From the NCBI GenBank assembly GCA_963747735.1, contig CAVVGE010000007.1, positions 496,001-560,000 on the forward strand: 64,000 nucleotides of DNA, in the 5' to 3' direction. The notes beneath the pieces were generated by a model that was given only the letters and a program-made list of their open reading frames with translations, was not told the DNA's origin and ran no database searches. This document shows positions 38,308 through 47,209 of the stretch, piece by piece. This stretch comes from AP-15 sp963747735 (GTDB lineage: Bacteria > Pseudomonadota > Alphaproteobacteria > ATCC43930 > CGMCC-115725). The translations under genes were made by a program, and so were the position numbers. Each line of letters opens with the position of its first letter. Position 1 is the first letter of the stretch.

Positions 38308-38534
38308 TCCTTGGCGAGATAGCGCCAGCTCGTCCCGTCCCAGAGAATTCTTTCGCCGCTCGGAAAGCGTAATTCGATCGCCCCGGTTTTCGAACGGGTA
38401 CGGCGCACTTCGCCATCGGCGCCCAACTGCTCGGCCTCCCAGCGGTCGGTCAGGGCGAGGCCGATCCGGGTCGGGCTCAGCCCGTCCTTCTGGAGCGCGA
38501 TCGCGTCGTCCAGAAGCTCGCTTACAAAGCTCAT
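38304..38534 (-). CDS. Small uncharacterised cytoplasmic protein coupled to DUF3108 gene
   Basis: A 76-residue protein starting MSFVSELLDDAIALQKDGLS, ending with LWDGTSWRYLAKE. Not recognised. ATGA overlap with the following DUF3108 gene supports real translation and a shared operon. No membrane segment or signal. Confidence 0.6.
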   Translation of the reverse strand: MSFVSELLDDAIALQKDGLSPTRIGLALTDRWEAEQLGADGEVRRTRSKTGAIELRFPSGERILWDGTSWRYLAKE

Positions 38535-38576
38535 CTCAGGGCCCCGGTCAAATTGGCGGGCGGGAGCTTAGCACCG

Positions 38577-39776
38577 CTAAATGACAAGATCGGCGACGCT
38601 GTCGTCGGCCAACCGGCCCTGCGCCCGGTATTGTCCGATCTTTTCGAGGAGCGGCGCGTCGGACACCGCGTAAAAAACGGCATCTTTCTCGCCGATATTC
38701 GCATGACGGCGCCAGGCAAAGCCGGGAACGACAAAGATGTCGTTCTTTTGCCACTCGATCCGCTTTCCCGCGACCTCGGTGACGCCGCTCCCGTCGATGA
38801 CCTGATAGAGCGTGCCGGCGGTCTCGCGCTTGAGCCTCGTCTCCTCACCCGGCCGCAACAGCATCGCGCGATAGTCGAGCGTCGGAAACACCGGCGCCCC
38901 GGTTACCGGGTTGACAAAACCCAGGCTCACCGCTTCGTAAGGATCGGCGGCCTCCGGCCCCAGCGCGTCGAGGGCGGCGCGCACATCCGCACCCCGATAG
39001 TGAAACATCGGCGAGGTGCCGTGGCCAAAGCCGCGGCGATGCGCGGCAAAGCCGGGCACCAGCCCGCCCGCGCCGTAAAGGCGGTGGGAGTGACCGGGCT
39101 GGCATGTCACCGCCTGGGCGGGGGCGTTGCCGGTGGTTTCTCCTGGACATTTCTCGTCGAGCCAGACGCAATCGAGAAATTCCATCAGCGGGAAATCGAG
39201 AACGTCGATCCACACGACCGGCTCGGCGCCGTCGTTGCCGTGGTCGTGCCAGGTGCCGTTCGGGGTCAGGATCAAATCGCCGCGCGCGGCTTCGCAGCGC
39301 TCGCCTTCGATCGTCGTATAGCCGCCATTCTCGGAGAGGATCGTGCGGCTGGCATTGGGCGTGTGAATATGGACCGGAGCGACATCGCCGGGATTGTAGA
39401 TCGATACCGCGCAGCGCATCGTCGCAGTGACCTGAAGCCGGCCGCCGAGCCCCGGATTGGTCAAGAGGAACTGCTGGCGTTCGGCGAGCTCGATCGGCGA
39501 CACATCGGCATTGCGCGCGATCTCGGCGATGCGGTCGAGATAGGGGGCGATCTCGCGCCAGCGCCAATGATGGGGCTGCGGCTTGAGCTGCGCCGCGCCG
39601 ACCCGGCCGGTGGCGACCCGGCCGCTCGCCTCCAGCCCGGTCTCGCGGAACCATGGGCGCTGCGCCGGCGCGTTCGCCTGGGTGCGCAGCCAGATGTGGA
39701 GCGGCGCCGCCTCGGCATTGAGCCGCTCCATCGCCGCCCTGGCGTCGAATGCCGGCGCCTCTACCGCTGTCGCCAT
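38577..39776 (-). CDS. Gentisate 1,2-dioxygenase-like bicupin
   Basis: A 399-residue bicupin ring-cleaving dioxygenase. The N-terminal cupin carries the iron-binding motif PVHIHTPNASRTILSENGGY (H-x-H) and the later GTWHDHGND histidine near residue 170. The C-terminal cupin has TLYQVIDGSGVTEVAGKR and FVVPGFAWRRH. These are typical of gentisate 1,2-dioxygenase, 1-hydroxy-2-naphthoate dioxygenase and salicylate 1,2-dioxygenase. It opens an aromatic ring para-adjacent to hydroxyl and carboxyl groups. The gene downstream in its direction is the small protein at 38304-38534; the gene upstream is 39792-40544. Confidence 0.85.
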   Translation of the reverse strand: MATAVEAPAFDARAAMERLNAEAAPLHIWLRTQANAPAQRPWFRETGLEASGRVATGRVGAAQLKPQPHHWRWREIAPYLDRIAEIARNADVSPIELAERQQFLLTNPGLGGRLQVTATMRCAVSIYNPGDVAPVHIHTPNASRTILSENGGYTTIEGERCEAARGDLILTPNGTWHDHGNDGAEPVVWIDVLDFPLMEFLDCVWLDEKCPGETTGNAPAQAVTCQPGHSHRLYGAGGLVPGFAAHRRGFGHGTSPMFHYRGADVRAALDALGPEAADPYEAVSLGFVNPVTGAPVFPTLDYRAMLLRPGEETRLKRETAGTLYQVIDGSGVTEVAGKRIEWQKNDIFVVPGFAWRRHANIGEKDAVFYAVSDAPLLEKIGQYRAQGRLADDSVADLVI

Positions 39777-39791
39777 ACCCCCGCCCTCCGG

Positions 39792-40544
39792 CTACGGCAA
39801 TGCCATCGCGCGCATGAACAATGCCAGATCGGCGACCAGCCCCGCGTCGCGCTCGATGCCGTATTCGCTGCGGCCCGCCTCGCTCTTTTCGAGGACCATC
39901 AGCATCGCCGGGTCGGCTGTGTCGAAGATGCGCAGGATGCGGCCGTCATGGTCAAGCTCGGCGAGCTTTGCCTGCAATGGCACCGAAGGCAGCCGATCGG
40001 CAATATCGATCAATTCGATCAGCCCCTCGACGGTGATGCCGGCCTTTTCCACCTCGCGCCTGATCTGCTCGGCTGCCTGCTCCTGTTGACGCCGTGCCGC
40101 CGCCGAGATGCGGGCCGTCTCGTCGGCCTTTTTACGGTATTCGGCATAGTGCGGTGCGATCCGCTGCAAAAATACCGGGGTCGGCAATTCGCGGGTGTCG
40201 ATCCAGCTTTTCGACCGGGTCCAGGTGGTGGCGAGCCAGTCGCGGATGCCGGGATCGCGGATTTCGCCCACCCGGTCGGTGCGCAGCGCCATGGCCCAGC
40301 GGATCTGTGTCGGCGGGCCGGTCAATTCCGCCCAGTTCTCCGGCTCGGGCGGTGGCGCAGCGGCGCCGGGGCCGGCACCGACCCCTGGCCCGGCATCGGC
40401 GAGCCGCGTCCTTGCCAGGTCGAACTGGCGCCGGTACTCCGCCTCCCATTCCTCGCTGTCCTGGTCGGGCTCGAAACCCCGATTGTCCCAGAAAAAGCGG
40501 GCGGTCGCGGCGATCGCCTGTTCCCGGACGAGCTTTGGATCCAT
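39792..40544 (-). CDS. Uncharacterised cytoplasmic protein
   Basis: A 250-residue soluble protein, unrecognised. The N-terminal third has TARFFWDNRGFEPDQDSEEW. A Pro/Gly/Ala-rich linker at about residues 50-70 leads to WAELTGPPTQIRWAMALRTD, and a charged, probably coiled-coil segment sits near 140-170 (AARRQQEQAAEQIRREVEKA). The gene ends 15 bases before the gentisate dioxygenase on the same strand, so they probably form an operon. Confidence 0.65.
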   Translation of the reverse strand: MDPKLVREQAIAATARFFWDNRGFEPDQDSEEWEAEYRRQFDLARTRLADAGPGVGAGPGAAAPPPEPENWAELTGPPTQIRWAMALRTDRVGEIRDPGIRDWLATTWTRSKSWIDTRELPTPVFLQRIAPHYAEYRKKADETARISAAARRQQEQAAEQIRREVEKAGITVEGLIELIDIADRLPSVPLQAKLAELDHDGRILRIFDTADPAMLMVLEKSEAGRSEYGIERDAGLVADLALFMRAMALP

Positions 40545-40649
40545 GGCGGTTGAGCCTCGCTTTTGGCCCTTCTTCGGGAACGATATCATGATCGGCAACG
40601 GCGAGGCGAGCGATGCCGTTTGCCGGGTATCGAGCGAAGGAGCGAGACG

Positions 40650-40994
40650 ATGATCAAGACTGTCGGCCTGTTGACCCGCAAGGACGGCCTCAGCCACGCA
40701 GACTTCGTCAAGCATTGGTACGAGGTCCACGCGCCGTTGGCGCATGCCGTGCCGGGGGTGCGGCGCTATGTCCAATCGCACATTCTCGACGAGCGCACGC
40801 GCCCCGACATTCCGGCGACCGAGGTCGCGATCGATGGCATCGCCGAATTATGGTACGACGACCGCGCGGCGATGGAGCGCGCCAACGCGACACCCGAAGC
40901 CAAGCGCTTGCACGATGACGGCGCGCTCTTCATCGGCCGGATCAAGAGCTTTGTCGTCGAGGAAAAGGTGATCATCCCGGTGGCGCCGGAGTGA
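40650..40994 (+). CDS. EthD domain-containing protein
   Basis: A 114-residue dimeric ferredoxin-fold protein of the EthD family. LLTRKDGLSHADFVKHWYEV and HAPLAHAVPGVRRYVQSH show the family-typical HW-Y-HAPL pattern; a later AELWYDDRAAMERANAT is also characteristic. EthD proteins accompany P450 and aromatic degradation operons with unclear function. AAGGAG precedes ATG 40650. hmgA follows immediately, overlapping if the GTG at 40991 is used. Confidence 0.82.
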   Translation: MIKTVGLLTRKDGLSHADFVKHWYEVHAPLAHAVPGVRRYVQSHILDERTRPDIPATEVAIDGIAELWYDDRAAMERANATPEAKRLHDDGALFIGRIKSFVVEEKVIIPVAPE

Positions 40995-40999
40995 CGGCC

Positions 41000-42283
41000 A
41001 TGGCCCGCTATCTCGGCGGCTTCGGCAACGAAGCGGCGAGCGAGGCCGTTCCCGGTGCCTTGCCCGAAGGCCAGAACGCGCCGCAGCGCCCTCCCTTGGG
41101 CCTCTACACCGAGCAGATCTCCGGCACCCCCTTTACCGCGCCGCGATCCGAGAACCGGCGGTCCTGGCTCTACCGCATCCGACCTTCGGCCGCCCACTCG
41201 CGGTTCCGCCGCATCGACAACGGCCTCCTGCGCAGCACGCCCTTCGACGAGGCCGAGCCGCCGCCAAACCGGCTGCGCTGGGACCCCCTGCCCTTTCCCG
41301 ACGGGCCGGCCGATTTTATCGACAGCCTCGTTACGATCGGCGGCAATGGCGATGCCGGTCTCCATGCGGGCATGGCCATTCATGTCTACCGCGCCAACCG
41401 GCCGATGGAGCGGCGCGTCTTTTACGATGCAGACGGCGAGCTGCTGATCGTCCCGCAGCAGGGGCGGCTCGGGCTGTTCACCGAATTCGGCCCGGTGGAG
41501 GCGGCGCCCGGCGAGATCGCGCTCGTCCCGCGCGGGGTCAAATTCCGAGTTGCGCTGCCCGACAACAAGGCCCGCGGCTATATTTGCGAGAATTACGGGC
41601 AATTGCTCCGGCTGCCGGAGCTCGGGCCGATCGGCGCCAACGGCCTCGCCAACCCGCACGACTTTTTGAGCCCCGGTGCTGCCTATGAAGACCGCGACGA
41701 GACATTCGAGATCGTCGTCAAATTCGCCGGCAATCTATGGGCGACCGAGCTCGACCACTCGCCGCTCGACGTCGTCGCCTGGCGCGGCAATTACGCGCCC
41801 TGCAAATACGATCTGGCGCGGTTCAACGCGATGGGCTCGGTCGGCTTCGACCATCCCGACCCGTCGATTTTCACGGTGCTGACGTCGCCATCGGAAGTTG
41901 CCGGCTCCGCCAATTGCGATTTTGTGATCTTTCCGCCGCGCTGGGTCGTGGCCGAGCACACTTTTCGGCCGCCCTGGTTCCACCGCAACGTCATGAACGA
42001 GCTCATGGGCCTCGTGCACGGCGTTTACGACGCCAAGGCCGAAGGTTTCATTCCCGGCGGCATGTCGCTGCACAATTGCATGGCCGCGCACGGCCCCGAC
42101 GCCGCGACCTTTGCCAAAGCCGGCGCCGTCGACCTCGTGCCGCAAAAAATCGAAGGCACACTTGCCGTTATGTTCGAGACCCGGTTCCCGATTCGCCCCA
42201 CCCGCTTCGCCCTCGAAACCCCGGCCTTGCAGGACGATTACGACGCCTGTTGGCAGGGATTCCCGAAGTTGTTCCGAACATAA
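41000..42283 (+). CDS. hmgA: Homogentisate 1,2-dioxygenase
   Basis: A 427-residue Fe(II) ring-cleaving enzyme converting homogentisate to maleylacetoacetate in phenylalanine and tyrosine catabolism. It is full length. Landmarks are YLGGFGNEAASEAVPGALPE at the start, GQNAPQRPPLGLYTEQISGT, and the iron-site PPWFHRNVMNELMGL, where His and Glu are five residues apart, plus SLHNCMAAHGPD near the C-terminus. ATG 41000 is used; GTG 40991 overlapping the EthD stop is possible. No fumarylacetoacetase or isomerase gene lies in the window. Confidence 0.95.
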   Translation: MARYLGGFGNEAASEAVPGALPEGQNAPQRPPLGLYTEQISGTPFTAPRSENRRSWLYRIRPSAAHSRFRRIDNGLLRSTPFDEAEPPPNRLRWDPLPFPDGPADFIDSLVTIGGNGDAGLHAGMAIHVYRANRPMERRVFYDADGELLIVPQQGRLGLFTEFGPVEAAPGEIALVPRGVKFRVALPDNKARGYICENYGQLLRLPELGPIGANGLANPHDFLSPGAAYEDRDETFEIVVKFAGNLWATELDHSPLDVVAWRGNYAPCKYDLARFNAMGSVGFDHPDPSIFTVLTSPSEVAGSANCDFVIFPPRWVVAEHTFRPPWFHRNVMNELMGLVHGVYDAKAEGFIPGGMSLHNCMAAHGPDAATFAKAGAVDLVPQKIEGTLAVMFETRFPIRPTRFALETPALQDDYDACWQGFPKLFRT

Positions 42284-42299
42284 GAGCGGAGGCGATACG

Positions 42300-42941
42300 A
42301 TGAACAGCGATCCGCATGCTCCGCGCTATCGAGCAGTCCTCACCTCAATCGAATCCGACGAGCCCGGATTGCAGCTCAACCGCGCCGCCGTCATCCATCT
42401 CGCGATATCGCGCACGAGGATCTCGTCGGTCCGAATATCGGTGGGCTATCCGCGTTGGGACGGCGACGTGGCGACCACCGTTTTTCTCCGCATCGGCTGG
42501 ACCGGGCGCCGATCCGAGGAATTGCCAAACAGCAACAACAGCACGCAGGATGACTACCGCTGGCTAAGCGAGACGATTTTTGCAGATGGCGACGCGCCCT
42601 ACCGGCTGCGGCTCGAAACATTGGCGGCCGGCGGGGCGTGGCCCACCGATACCGGCTCCTTCCGGCTCGAGAATCTGGAGATCGACGGCTCGCCGATCCC
42701 ATTCGCCGATTGGGCCTATTGGATCGAGGAGGACACCACTTGCCCCGGACCCGGCGATCAGACCGGGGCGCCGCCGACCTGCATCGCATTTCCGGGGAGA
42801 GGCGACGCCTGCCCGGTCTGCGCCCCCAGCACCGACGGCATTGCCGGAATCTGCCCGCTGGTGCGGCACACCACCGGGTTCCGTTACCAGCAATACATCT
42901 GGCACGGCCGCTTTTACTGGTGCAAGGAGTCGCCGTTTTAG
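42300..42941 (+). CDS. Uncharacterised cysteine-containing protein
   Basis: A 213-residue protein starting MNSDPHAPRYRAVLTSIESD. It is unrecognised. The C-terminal third has six cysteines, in EDTTCPGPGDQ, PPTCIAF, GDACPVCAPS, GICPLV and YWCKES, suggesting a metal- or disulfide-stabilised domain. No signal peptide. GGAGG precedes the ATG. It follows hmgA by 16 bases on the same strand. Confidence 0.6.
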   Translation: MNSDPHAPRYRAVLTSIESDEPGLQLNRAAVIHLAISRTRISSVRISVGYPRWDGDVATTVFLRIGWTGRRSEELPNSNNSTQDDYRWLSETIFADGDAPYRLRLETLAAGGAWPTDTGSFRLENLEIDGSPIPFADWAYWIEEDTTCPGPGDQTGAPPTCIAFPGRGDACPVCAPSTDGIAGICPLVRHTTGFRYQQYIWHGRFYWCKESPF

Positions 42942-43001
42942 TCGGTAAGCCGGCTGGCGGGGAACGAAGCGTTTCCGCGTCAGGCCCCGCCGGTCGCAAC
43001 C

Positions 43002-43328
43002 TTACTTGACCGACGAGAACGCGGTCGGCTGGAGAATGCTGTTTTCGACACGGGCAACGATGGCGCCGTTTTTTTCGGTCTCGGCGCGTTTGGTGTGCCA
43101 TTCGGGATCGGCCTGGAACGCGTTCCATTTCTTCTCGCGGTCGGCGAGCAACTCCCATTTGAGCAAATAATAGAGCGTCTGGTTCGACCCGCCGATCCCC
43201 GTGGTCCAAAAGCCGGCCTGCTCGATGCCGTGCCGCTTCCAGATGCCGATCGTGATTGTGTCGAACCGCTTCAGCAGATCCGGCAGGCGGCCCGGCACGC
43301 AGTGATAGATGCGCAGCTCGTAAAGCAT
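43002..43328 (-). CDS. NIPSNAP family protein (copy 2)
   Basis: A 108-residue dimeric alpha/beta-barrel protein of the NIPSNAP family: YELRIYHCVPGRLPDLLKRF at the start, HGIEQAGFWTT, and YYLLKWELLADREKKWNAF. Clearly a tandem duplicate of the gene 13 bases upstream (43342-43668), with the same length and the same ending FSSVK. NIPSNAP proteins are of unknown biochemical function and often occur beside degradative enzymes. Confidence 0.85.
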   Translation of the reverse strand: MLYELRIYHCVPGRLPDLLKRFDTITIGIWKRHGIEQAGFWTTGIGGSNQTLYYLLKWELLADREKKWNAFQADPEWHTKRAETEKNGAIVARVENSILQPTAFSSVK

Positions 43329-43341
43329 GTCCGTTCCTCCT

Positions 43342-43668
43342 TTACTTCACCGAGGAAAAGCTGGTCGGGTGCAGGATCGTGTTGGTGATCGAGGCGACGA
43401 TCTGGCCGTTCTTCTCGGTCTCGGCGCGTCCGGCGACCCAGGCGGGATCGGCCTGGAAGCCGGCAAACCGCCGCGCCCGGTCGTCGAGCGATTCCCATTG
43501 CAGCATATAATAGAGGTCCTGGTTCGACGACCCGATCGCCACGGTCCAGAACCCGGCTTGCTTGATCCCGTGCTTTTCCCACAACGGCAGGGTCAGCTGA
43601 TCAAACCGCTTGATCAGATCGGGCAGACGCCCCGGCACGCAATGATAGACGCGCAGCTCGTAGATCAT
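43342..43668 (-). CDS. NIPSNAP family protein (copy 1)
   Basis: A 108-residue NIPSNAP protein: YELRVYHCVPGRLPDLIKRF, HGIKQAGFWTVAIGSSNQDL and YYMLQWESLDDRARRFAGF. The ATG at 43668 is where similarity to the neighbour begins; the frame is open to 43725 but that extension is not shared. The pair forms an operon and may act as a heterodimer. Confidence 0.85.
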   Translation of the reverse strand: MIYELRVYHCVPGRLPDLIKRFDQLTLPLWEKHGIKQAGFWTVAIGSSNQDLYYMLQWESLDDRARRFAGFQADPAWVAGRAETEKNGQIVASITNTILHPTSFSSVK

Positions 43669-43871
43669 CTTCTTCCCCTTCTGCCTCGTCGCTTTGAGGC
43701 CTACGGCAATTGGCGATGGCTGCATCGCTCCGAGTCCATCCTAGACGCATGTCGGTCGCAGGTCGAACGTGTCGCGCCGGGCCTTACGCCGGTCCGGCCA
43801 GCTATTGTTGTTTGGTGGTTTTTTTTGATAAATGTTACAGGGTGCTTACGCACCTTGGGATGGAGGCGCTC

Positions 43872-44004
43872 ATGTTGAAGGCCAAACTAATTCTGATGCT
43901 GACCGTGGCAAGCATGGCCGGCTTGCTCATCACCGGTGGGCGAAGATTTGATGACCTTCTCCATCGGGGCCGATGGCATCGCCATCTACCGCGGCGGCTC
44001 ATGA
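43872..44004 (+). pseudogene. Micro-ORF with hydrophobic leader, apparent frameshift
   Basis: ATG 43872 opens a hydrophobic helix (MLKAKLILMLTVASMAGLLI). Removing one G of the GGTGGG near 43945 lets it continue as GEDLMTFSIGADGIAIYRGG to a TGA at 44002-44004, giving a 43-residue exported or membrane peptide. As written, the frame instead runs on unconserved. Tentative; not recognised. Confidence 0.3.
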
Positions 44005-44095
44005 CGGTTCGAGATCCGTCCAGACGGCTCCGACCGGCTCCTTCTCGTCGCGCCACAGCGAGCCGGGACCATCTCTCAATGGGGCTCCTGCTTTA

Positions 44096-44223
44096 CTCGC
44101 TTCCCCGGCGAAAGCCGGGGCCCATTTCTCCGACGCTCGGGCTCTGAGACAGATGGCGATGACTTGCCACCCGTCGGCTGATGCTGCGGCACGATGGACC
44201 CCGGCTTTCGCCGGGGAGGCGAG
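44096..44223. repeat. Palindromic intergenic repeat
   Basis: Terminal arms of 25 bases (44096-44120 and 44199-44223) are inverted repeats with one mismatch; each arm contains its own CCCCGGC-GAAA-GCCGGGG hairpin or its complement. Read on the minus strand the arms encode SPAKAGVH and PAFAGEA strings like other REP-type repeats. It lies directly downstream of the amidase at 44250-45520 and could also act in transcript 3'-end formation. Confidence 0.65.
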
Positions 44224-44249
44224 CTTTCGACTCAACTGAAGGAACCGCT

Positions 44250-45520
44250 TTAGAGCCGGGCTTCGACCCAGGCGGCGGCATCGAGCAAGGCTTCGTCGTG
44301 GAAGCGCGGGCCGACCAGCTGGATGCCGAGCGGCAGCCCCCGGCGGCCGGTCCCGGCGGGGAGCGTCAGGCACGGGGTCCAGGCCAAGGTCCAGATCGCG
44401 TTGAAGCGGGCGTCGCCGGTCGAGTGGAGCCCTTCGGGCGCCTCGCCGACCGCGCTCGGCGCCAGCAGCACGTCGAACTCGGCAAAGACGCCGTCGAGGC
44501 GGCGGCGGAACATTTCGGCGGTCTCGATCGCCTCGATATAGGCGGCAAGCGGCAGGGCGCGGCCCGGTGTCAGCAGACCGTCGCGCAGGGCCGGGCTCAG
44601 CTTGTCGCCATGCATTTCGTATTCGTAGGCATAGTTCCGCGCCGCCTCGAATTCGAAGACGCGGCGGTGGTGGTCGAGGATGTCGGCCGGCACCAGGGCT
44701 ACATCCTCGACCGTCGCCCCGGCGGCGGCAAGACGCGAGGCGGTCCGATCCAGCAGCGCCTGGGTGTCGGCATCGGCGTGGTCCCAGGCCGGCGTGCGGC
44801 AAAAGCCGATCCGCGGGGCTGACGGAGCGCGATCGACCGGGCGGCGCGGCTGCATCAGCAGCACGGCGCGCATCAACGCGACATCGTCGAGGCTGCGGCA
44901 GATCAGGCCGAGCGTGTCGAGGTTGTGGCACTGCATCTTTATGCCGACCCGGCTGAACTCGCCAAAGGAGGGCTTGTAGCCGACGACGCCGCAAAAGGCT
45001 GCCGGGCGGATCGTCGAGCCGCCGGTCTGGGTCGCGAACCCGACCGGCACCTGAAAATCGGCGACCGCTGCGGCCGACCCCGAGGACGAGCCCCCCGGCG
45101 TGTGCGCCGGGTTTAGCGGGTGCACGGTTTCGCGCGGATGCCGGTTGGCAAATTCGGTCGTCACCGTCTTGCCGAGGATAACGCCGCCCGCCACTCGGGT
45201 CAGCGCCACACAGGCGGCGTCGGCAAAGGGCCGGTTGCCGCGCATAGATCGGCGAGCCGTGCTGGGTCGGCATGTCGAAGGTGTCGATCACGTCCTTGAC
45301 CCCGACCGGCACGCCTTTGAGCACGCCCGGGCGTCCGGCGCGGTCGATCGCGCGCGCGACCGACAAGGCCCATTCCGGGTCGAGTCGAGACCCAGGCCTT
45401 GATTGCGGAGCGCGCCTCGATGCGGTCGAGGCAGTCGCGGACGAGCGCTTCCGCGGTCAAGCTGCCGGCTTCGAGGCGGGCCGCCGCTTCGGAGGCGGTC
45501 AGGCGTTCGGCGCCGCTCAT
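44250..45520 (-). pseudogene. Amidase signature family, two frameshifts
   Basis: A paralogue of the adjacent amidase, read in three frames from ATG 45520. The first part is SGAERLTASEAAARLEAGSL to AIKAWVS. After a +1 near 45388 it resumes with WALSVARAIDRAGRPGVLKG and VPVGVKDVIDTF (catalytic Lys). After another +1 near 45249 it continues with RGNRPFADAACVALTRVAGG, TPGGSSSGSAAAVA (cis-Ser) and TQTGGSTIRPAA (nucleophile Ser) to a normal C-terminus. All triad residues survive. Start and the upstream gene's stop overlap as ATGA. Recent loss or sequencing error. Confidence 0.8.
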
Positions 45521-46812
45521 GACATGCCTCCCAGCCGGCGTTCGACCCACAGCGCCGTCTCCAGCAATCGCTCGTCGGCGTGACGGCGGCCGACGAGCTG
45601 CACCCCGACCGGCATATCGTCCGGACCGCGGACCGCCGGCAAGGTCAGGCAAGGCATCGCGAATTGCGTCCAGAGCGCATTGAAGATCGCAGAGCCCGTG
45701 TTGCCGAGACCGCGCGGCGCCTGGCCGGGCGCGGGCAGGGTCAGGATCGCGTCAAAGCCCGCAGCCCATTCCCGCGCCGCCGCCCGCGCCTTTTCCATCC
45801 TGCGCCAGGCGTCGCGAAACTGGTCCAAGGTGAGCTGCCGGCCGAGCGCGATCTTTTCCTCGCGCAGCGGCTGGCTCAGCAATGCCTCGTGGCGGCAAAG
45901 CTCGGGCATGTGGTTGCGCAGCCCCTCGAAGGAGCCGATGACGCTCTGCGTCTCGTCGGCGGTCGCGCACTCGGCGGGCAGCTCGGTGTCGGCGATCCTG
46001 GCGCCGGCGGCAGCGAGGCGGTCGGCGGCGGCTTCGAGCGCGGCACGGCCTTCGGGCAGGGCGTCGTCCCAATGCGGGCCGCGGCAGAGACCGAGGCGCG
46101 GCGAGGTCTCTGGCATCGCCGGCGGCTCGTAGGGAATCGCCATCATCGCCGCGCGGAAGAGCGCGATGTCGGCGACCCCTCGCGCCATGATGCCGACCGT
46201 ATCGAACGCATCGGTGTTGGCCCGCATGCCGGCCGGCGGAAACAGGCCGATGCTCGGCTTGAAGCCGACAACGCCGCAATAGGCGGCCGGGCGTAGCACC
46301 GAGCCCGCGGTCTGCGTCCCGACCGCGAGCGGCACCATGAAATCGGCGACCGCCGCCGCCGATCCGCTCGACGAGCCGCCCGGTGTGCGCGACGGATCGT
46401 GCGGGTTCGAGGTCGGGCCGGGATAGCGGTTGGCAAATTCGGTCGTGACCGTCTTGCCCATCAGGATACCACCCGCGGCGCGCGGCAAGGTTGCCGCACT
46501 CGCATCCCAAGGCGGACGCCAGCCGGTATAGATGCGCGAGCCGTAGCCGGTCGGCATCTTCGCGGTGTCGAAAATGTCCTTGAGCCCAAACGGCACGCCG
46601 CCCAGCGACCCCTTTTTCCCGCCTCGATCGAATGCCCGCGCCTCGTTAAGCGCCGTTTCGCGGTCGAGATAGGCCCACGCGCGCACCACCGGCTCGCGCT
46701 CGGCGATCCGCGCGAGACAGCTCGCCATCACAGCCTCCGCGGTGAGGCTGCCGCTTTCGATCAGCCGGGCCATTTCCGTCGCCGGCAGGCGGTTCGGTTC
46801 GCGATCGGGCAT
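45517..46812 (-). CDS. Amidase (amidase signature family)
   Basis: An intact 431-residue amidase. The catalytic Lys is in GVPFGLKDIFDTAKMP, the cis-Ser in RTPGGSSSGSAAAVADF and the nucleophile Ser in VGTQTAGSVLRPAAYCG. Substrate unknown; related enzymes act on aryl or malonamide-like amides. Its 3' end overlaps the start of the second amidase by four bases, so they form an operon of tandem paralogues. The first ~30 bases of the gene and its upstream region are duplicated at 47688-47865. Confidence 0.92.
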   Translation of the reverse strand: MPDREPNRLPATEMARLIESGSLTAEAVMASCLARIAEREPVVRAWAYLDRETALNEARAFDRGGKKGSLGGVPFGLKDIFDTAKMPTGYGSRIYTGWRPPWDASAATLPRAAGGILMGKTVTTEFANRYPGPTSNPHDPSRTPGGSSSGSAAAVADFMVPLAVGTQTAGSVLRPAAYCGVVGFKPSIGLFPPAGMRANTDAFDTVGIMARGVADIALFRAAMMAIPYEPPAMPETSPRLGLCRGPHWDDALPEGRAALEAAADRLAAAGARIADTELPAECATADETQSVIGSFEGLRNHMPELCRHEALLSQPLREEKIALGRQLTLDQFRDAWRRMEKARAAAREWAAGFDAILTLPAPGQAPRGLGNTGSAIFNALWTQFAMPCLTLPAVRGPDDMPVGVQLVGRRHADERLLETALWVERRLGGMS

Positions 46813-46965
46813 CGCCGGTTTCTCCCTCGCGGCGGACAGCGTTGCATTAAGCCATACCGAGCCGCCGCACGCATGCGCGAAGTTCTGGTTTGACCGGGCG
46901 TCGAAATGGCCGTTTCGCCATGACCCTCGCGTACAGCACCGACCGCCTGAAACGCGCCCCGGACC
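46781..46965. repeat. Segmental duplication, left copy (amidase start to acetyltransferase start)
   Basis: This segment contains the first codons of the amidase (minus strand), the intergenic region with TTAAGCCA and GCGCGCATGCGCGAAGTTC-like sequence, and then a truncated copy of an acetyltransferase start, read as MTLAYSTDRLKRAP. It aligns with 47688-47865, I estimate at about 80 percent identity with small gaps. HicAB lies between the two copies. Confidence 0.65.
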
Positions 46966-46996
46966 ATTTGCTTATCGTCGCGTTGCGAACGCGGTC

Positions 46997-47197
46997 ATGA
47001 TAGATTTTACAGGTGTGCGTATTTGCTGTTGCGCATTGATACGCACGCTGAAGCGCTTCGACGACGTTACCGTGATCCCAAGCCGCGGCAAGGGTGGGCA
47101 TATCCGCATCGAGCGCGACGGCCGCGGTGAGCTCAAGACTGGCATAGTGCACGCGGTCCTGCGGCAGCTTGGGCTGAGGTTGCGCGACCTGCGCTAG
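46997..47197 (+). CDS. hicA: HicA-family toxin
   Basis: A 66-residue mRNA-interferase-type toxin with a double-stranded-RNA-binding-like fold. LIRTLKRFDDVTVIPSRGKG and GHIRIERDGRG carry the Gly-rich loop and conserved catalytic His of HicA; the tail VHAVLRQLGLRLRDL matches the family end. ATG 46997 is a best guess, since the first ten residues are not HicA-like; a GTG at 47015 is an alternative. The antitoxin gene follows after 12 bases. Confidence 0.75.
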   Translation: MIDFTGVRICCCALIRTLKRFDDVTVIPSRGKGGHIRIERDGRGELKTGIVHAVLRQLGLRLRDLR

Positions 47198-47209
47198 GAG
47201 GCATCGGTT

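Larger units (their letters stand above)
43669..44249. other. Gap with one frameshifted micro-ORF and a palindromic repeat
   Basis: About 580 bases between divergent neighbours. It includes a small exported-peptide candidate (43872-44004) and a palindromic repeat (44096-44223), annotated separately. Nothing else is supported. Confidence 0.5.

Noticed and set aside
38553..40553. 666-codon plus-strand frame opposite the gentisate-type dioxygenase
   Set aside because: Antisense to a cupin with intact metal motifs; no recognisable domain of its own.
43999..45366. 455-codon minus-strand frame covering the end of the amidase
   Set aside because: Only its first ~40 codons are amidase sequence, between two frameshifts; the rest is out of frame and ends in the palindromic repeat.
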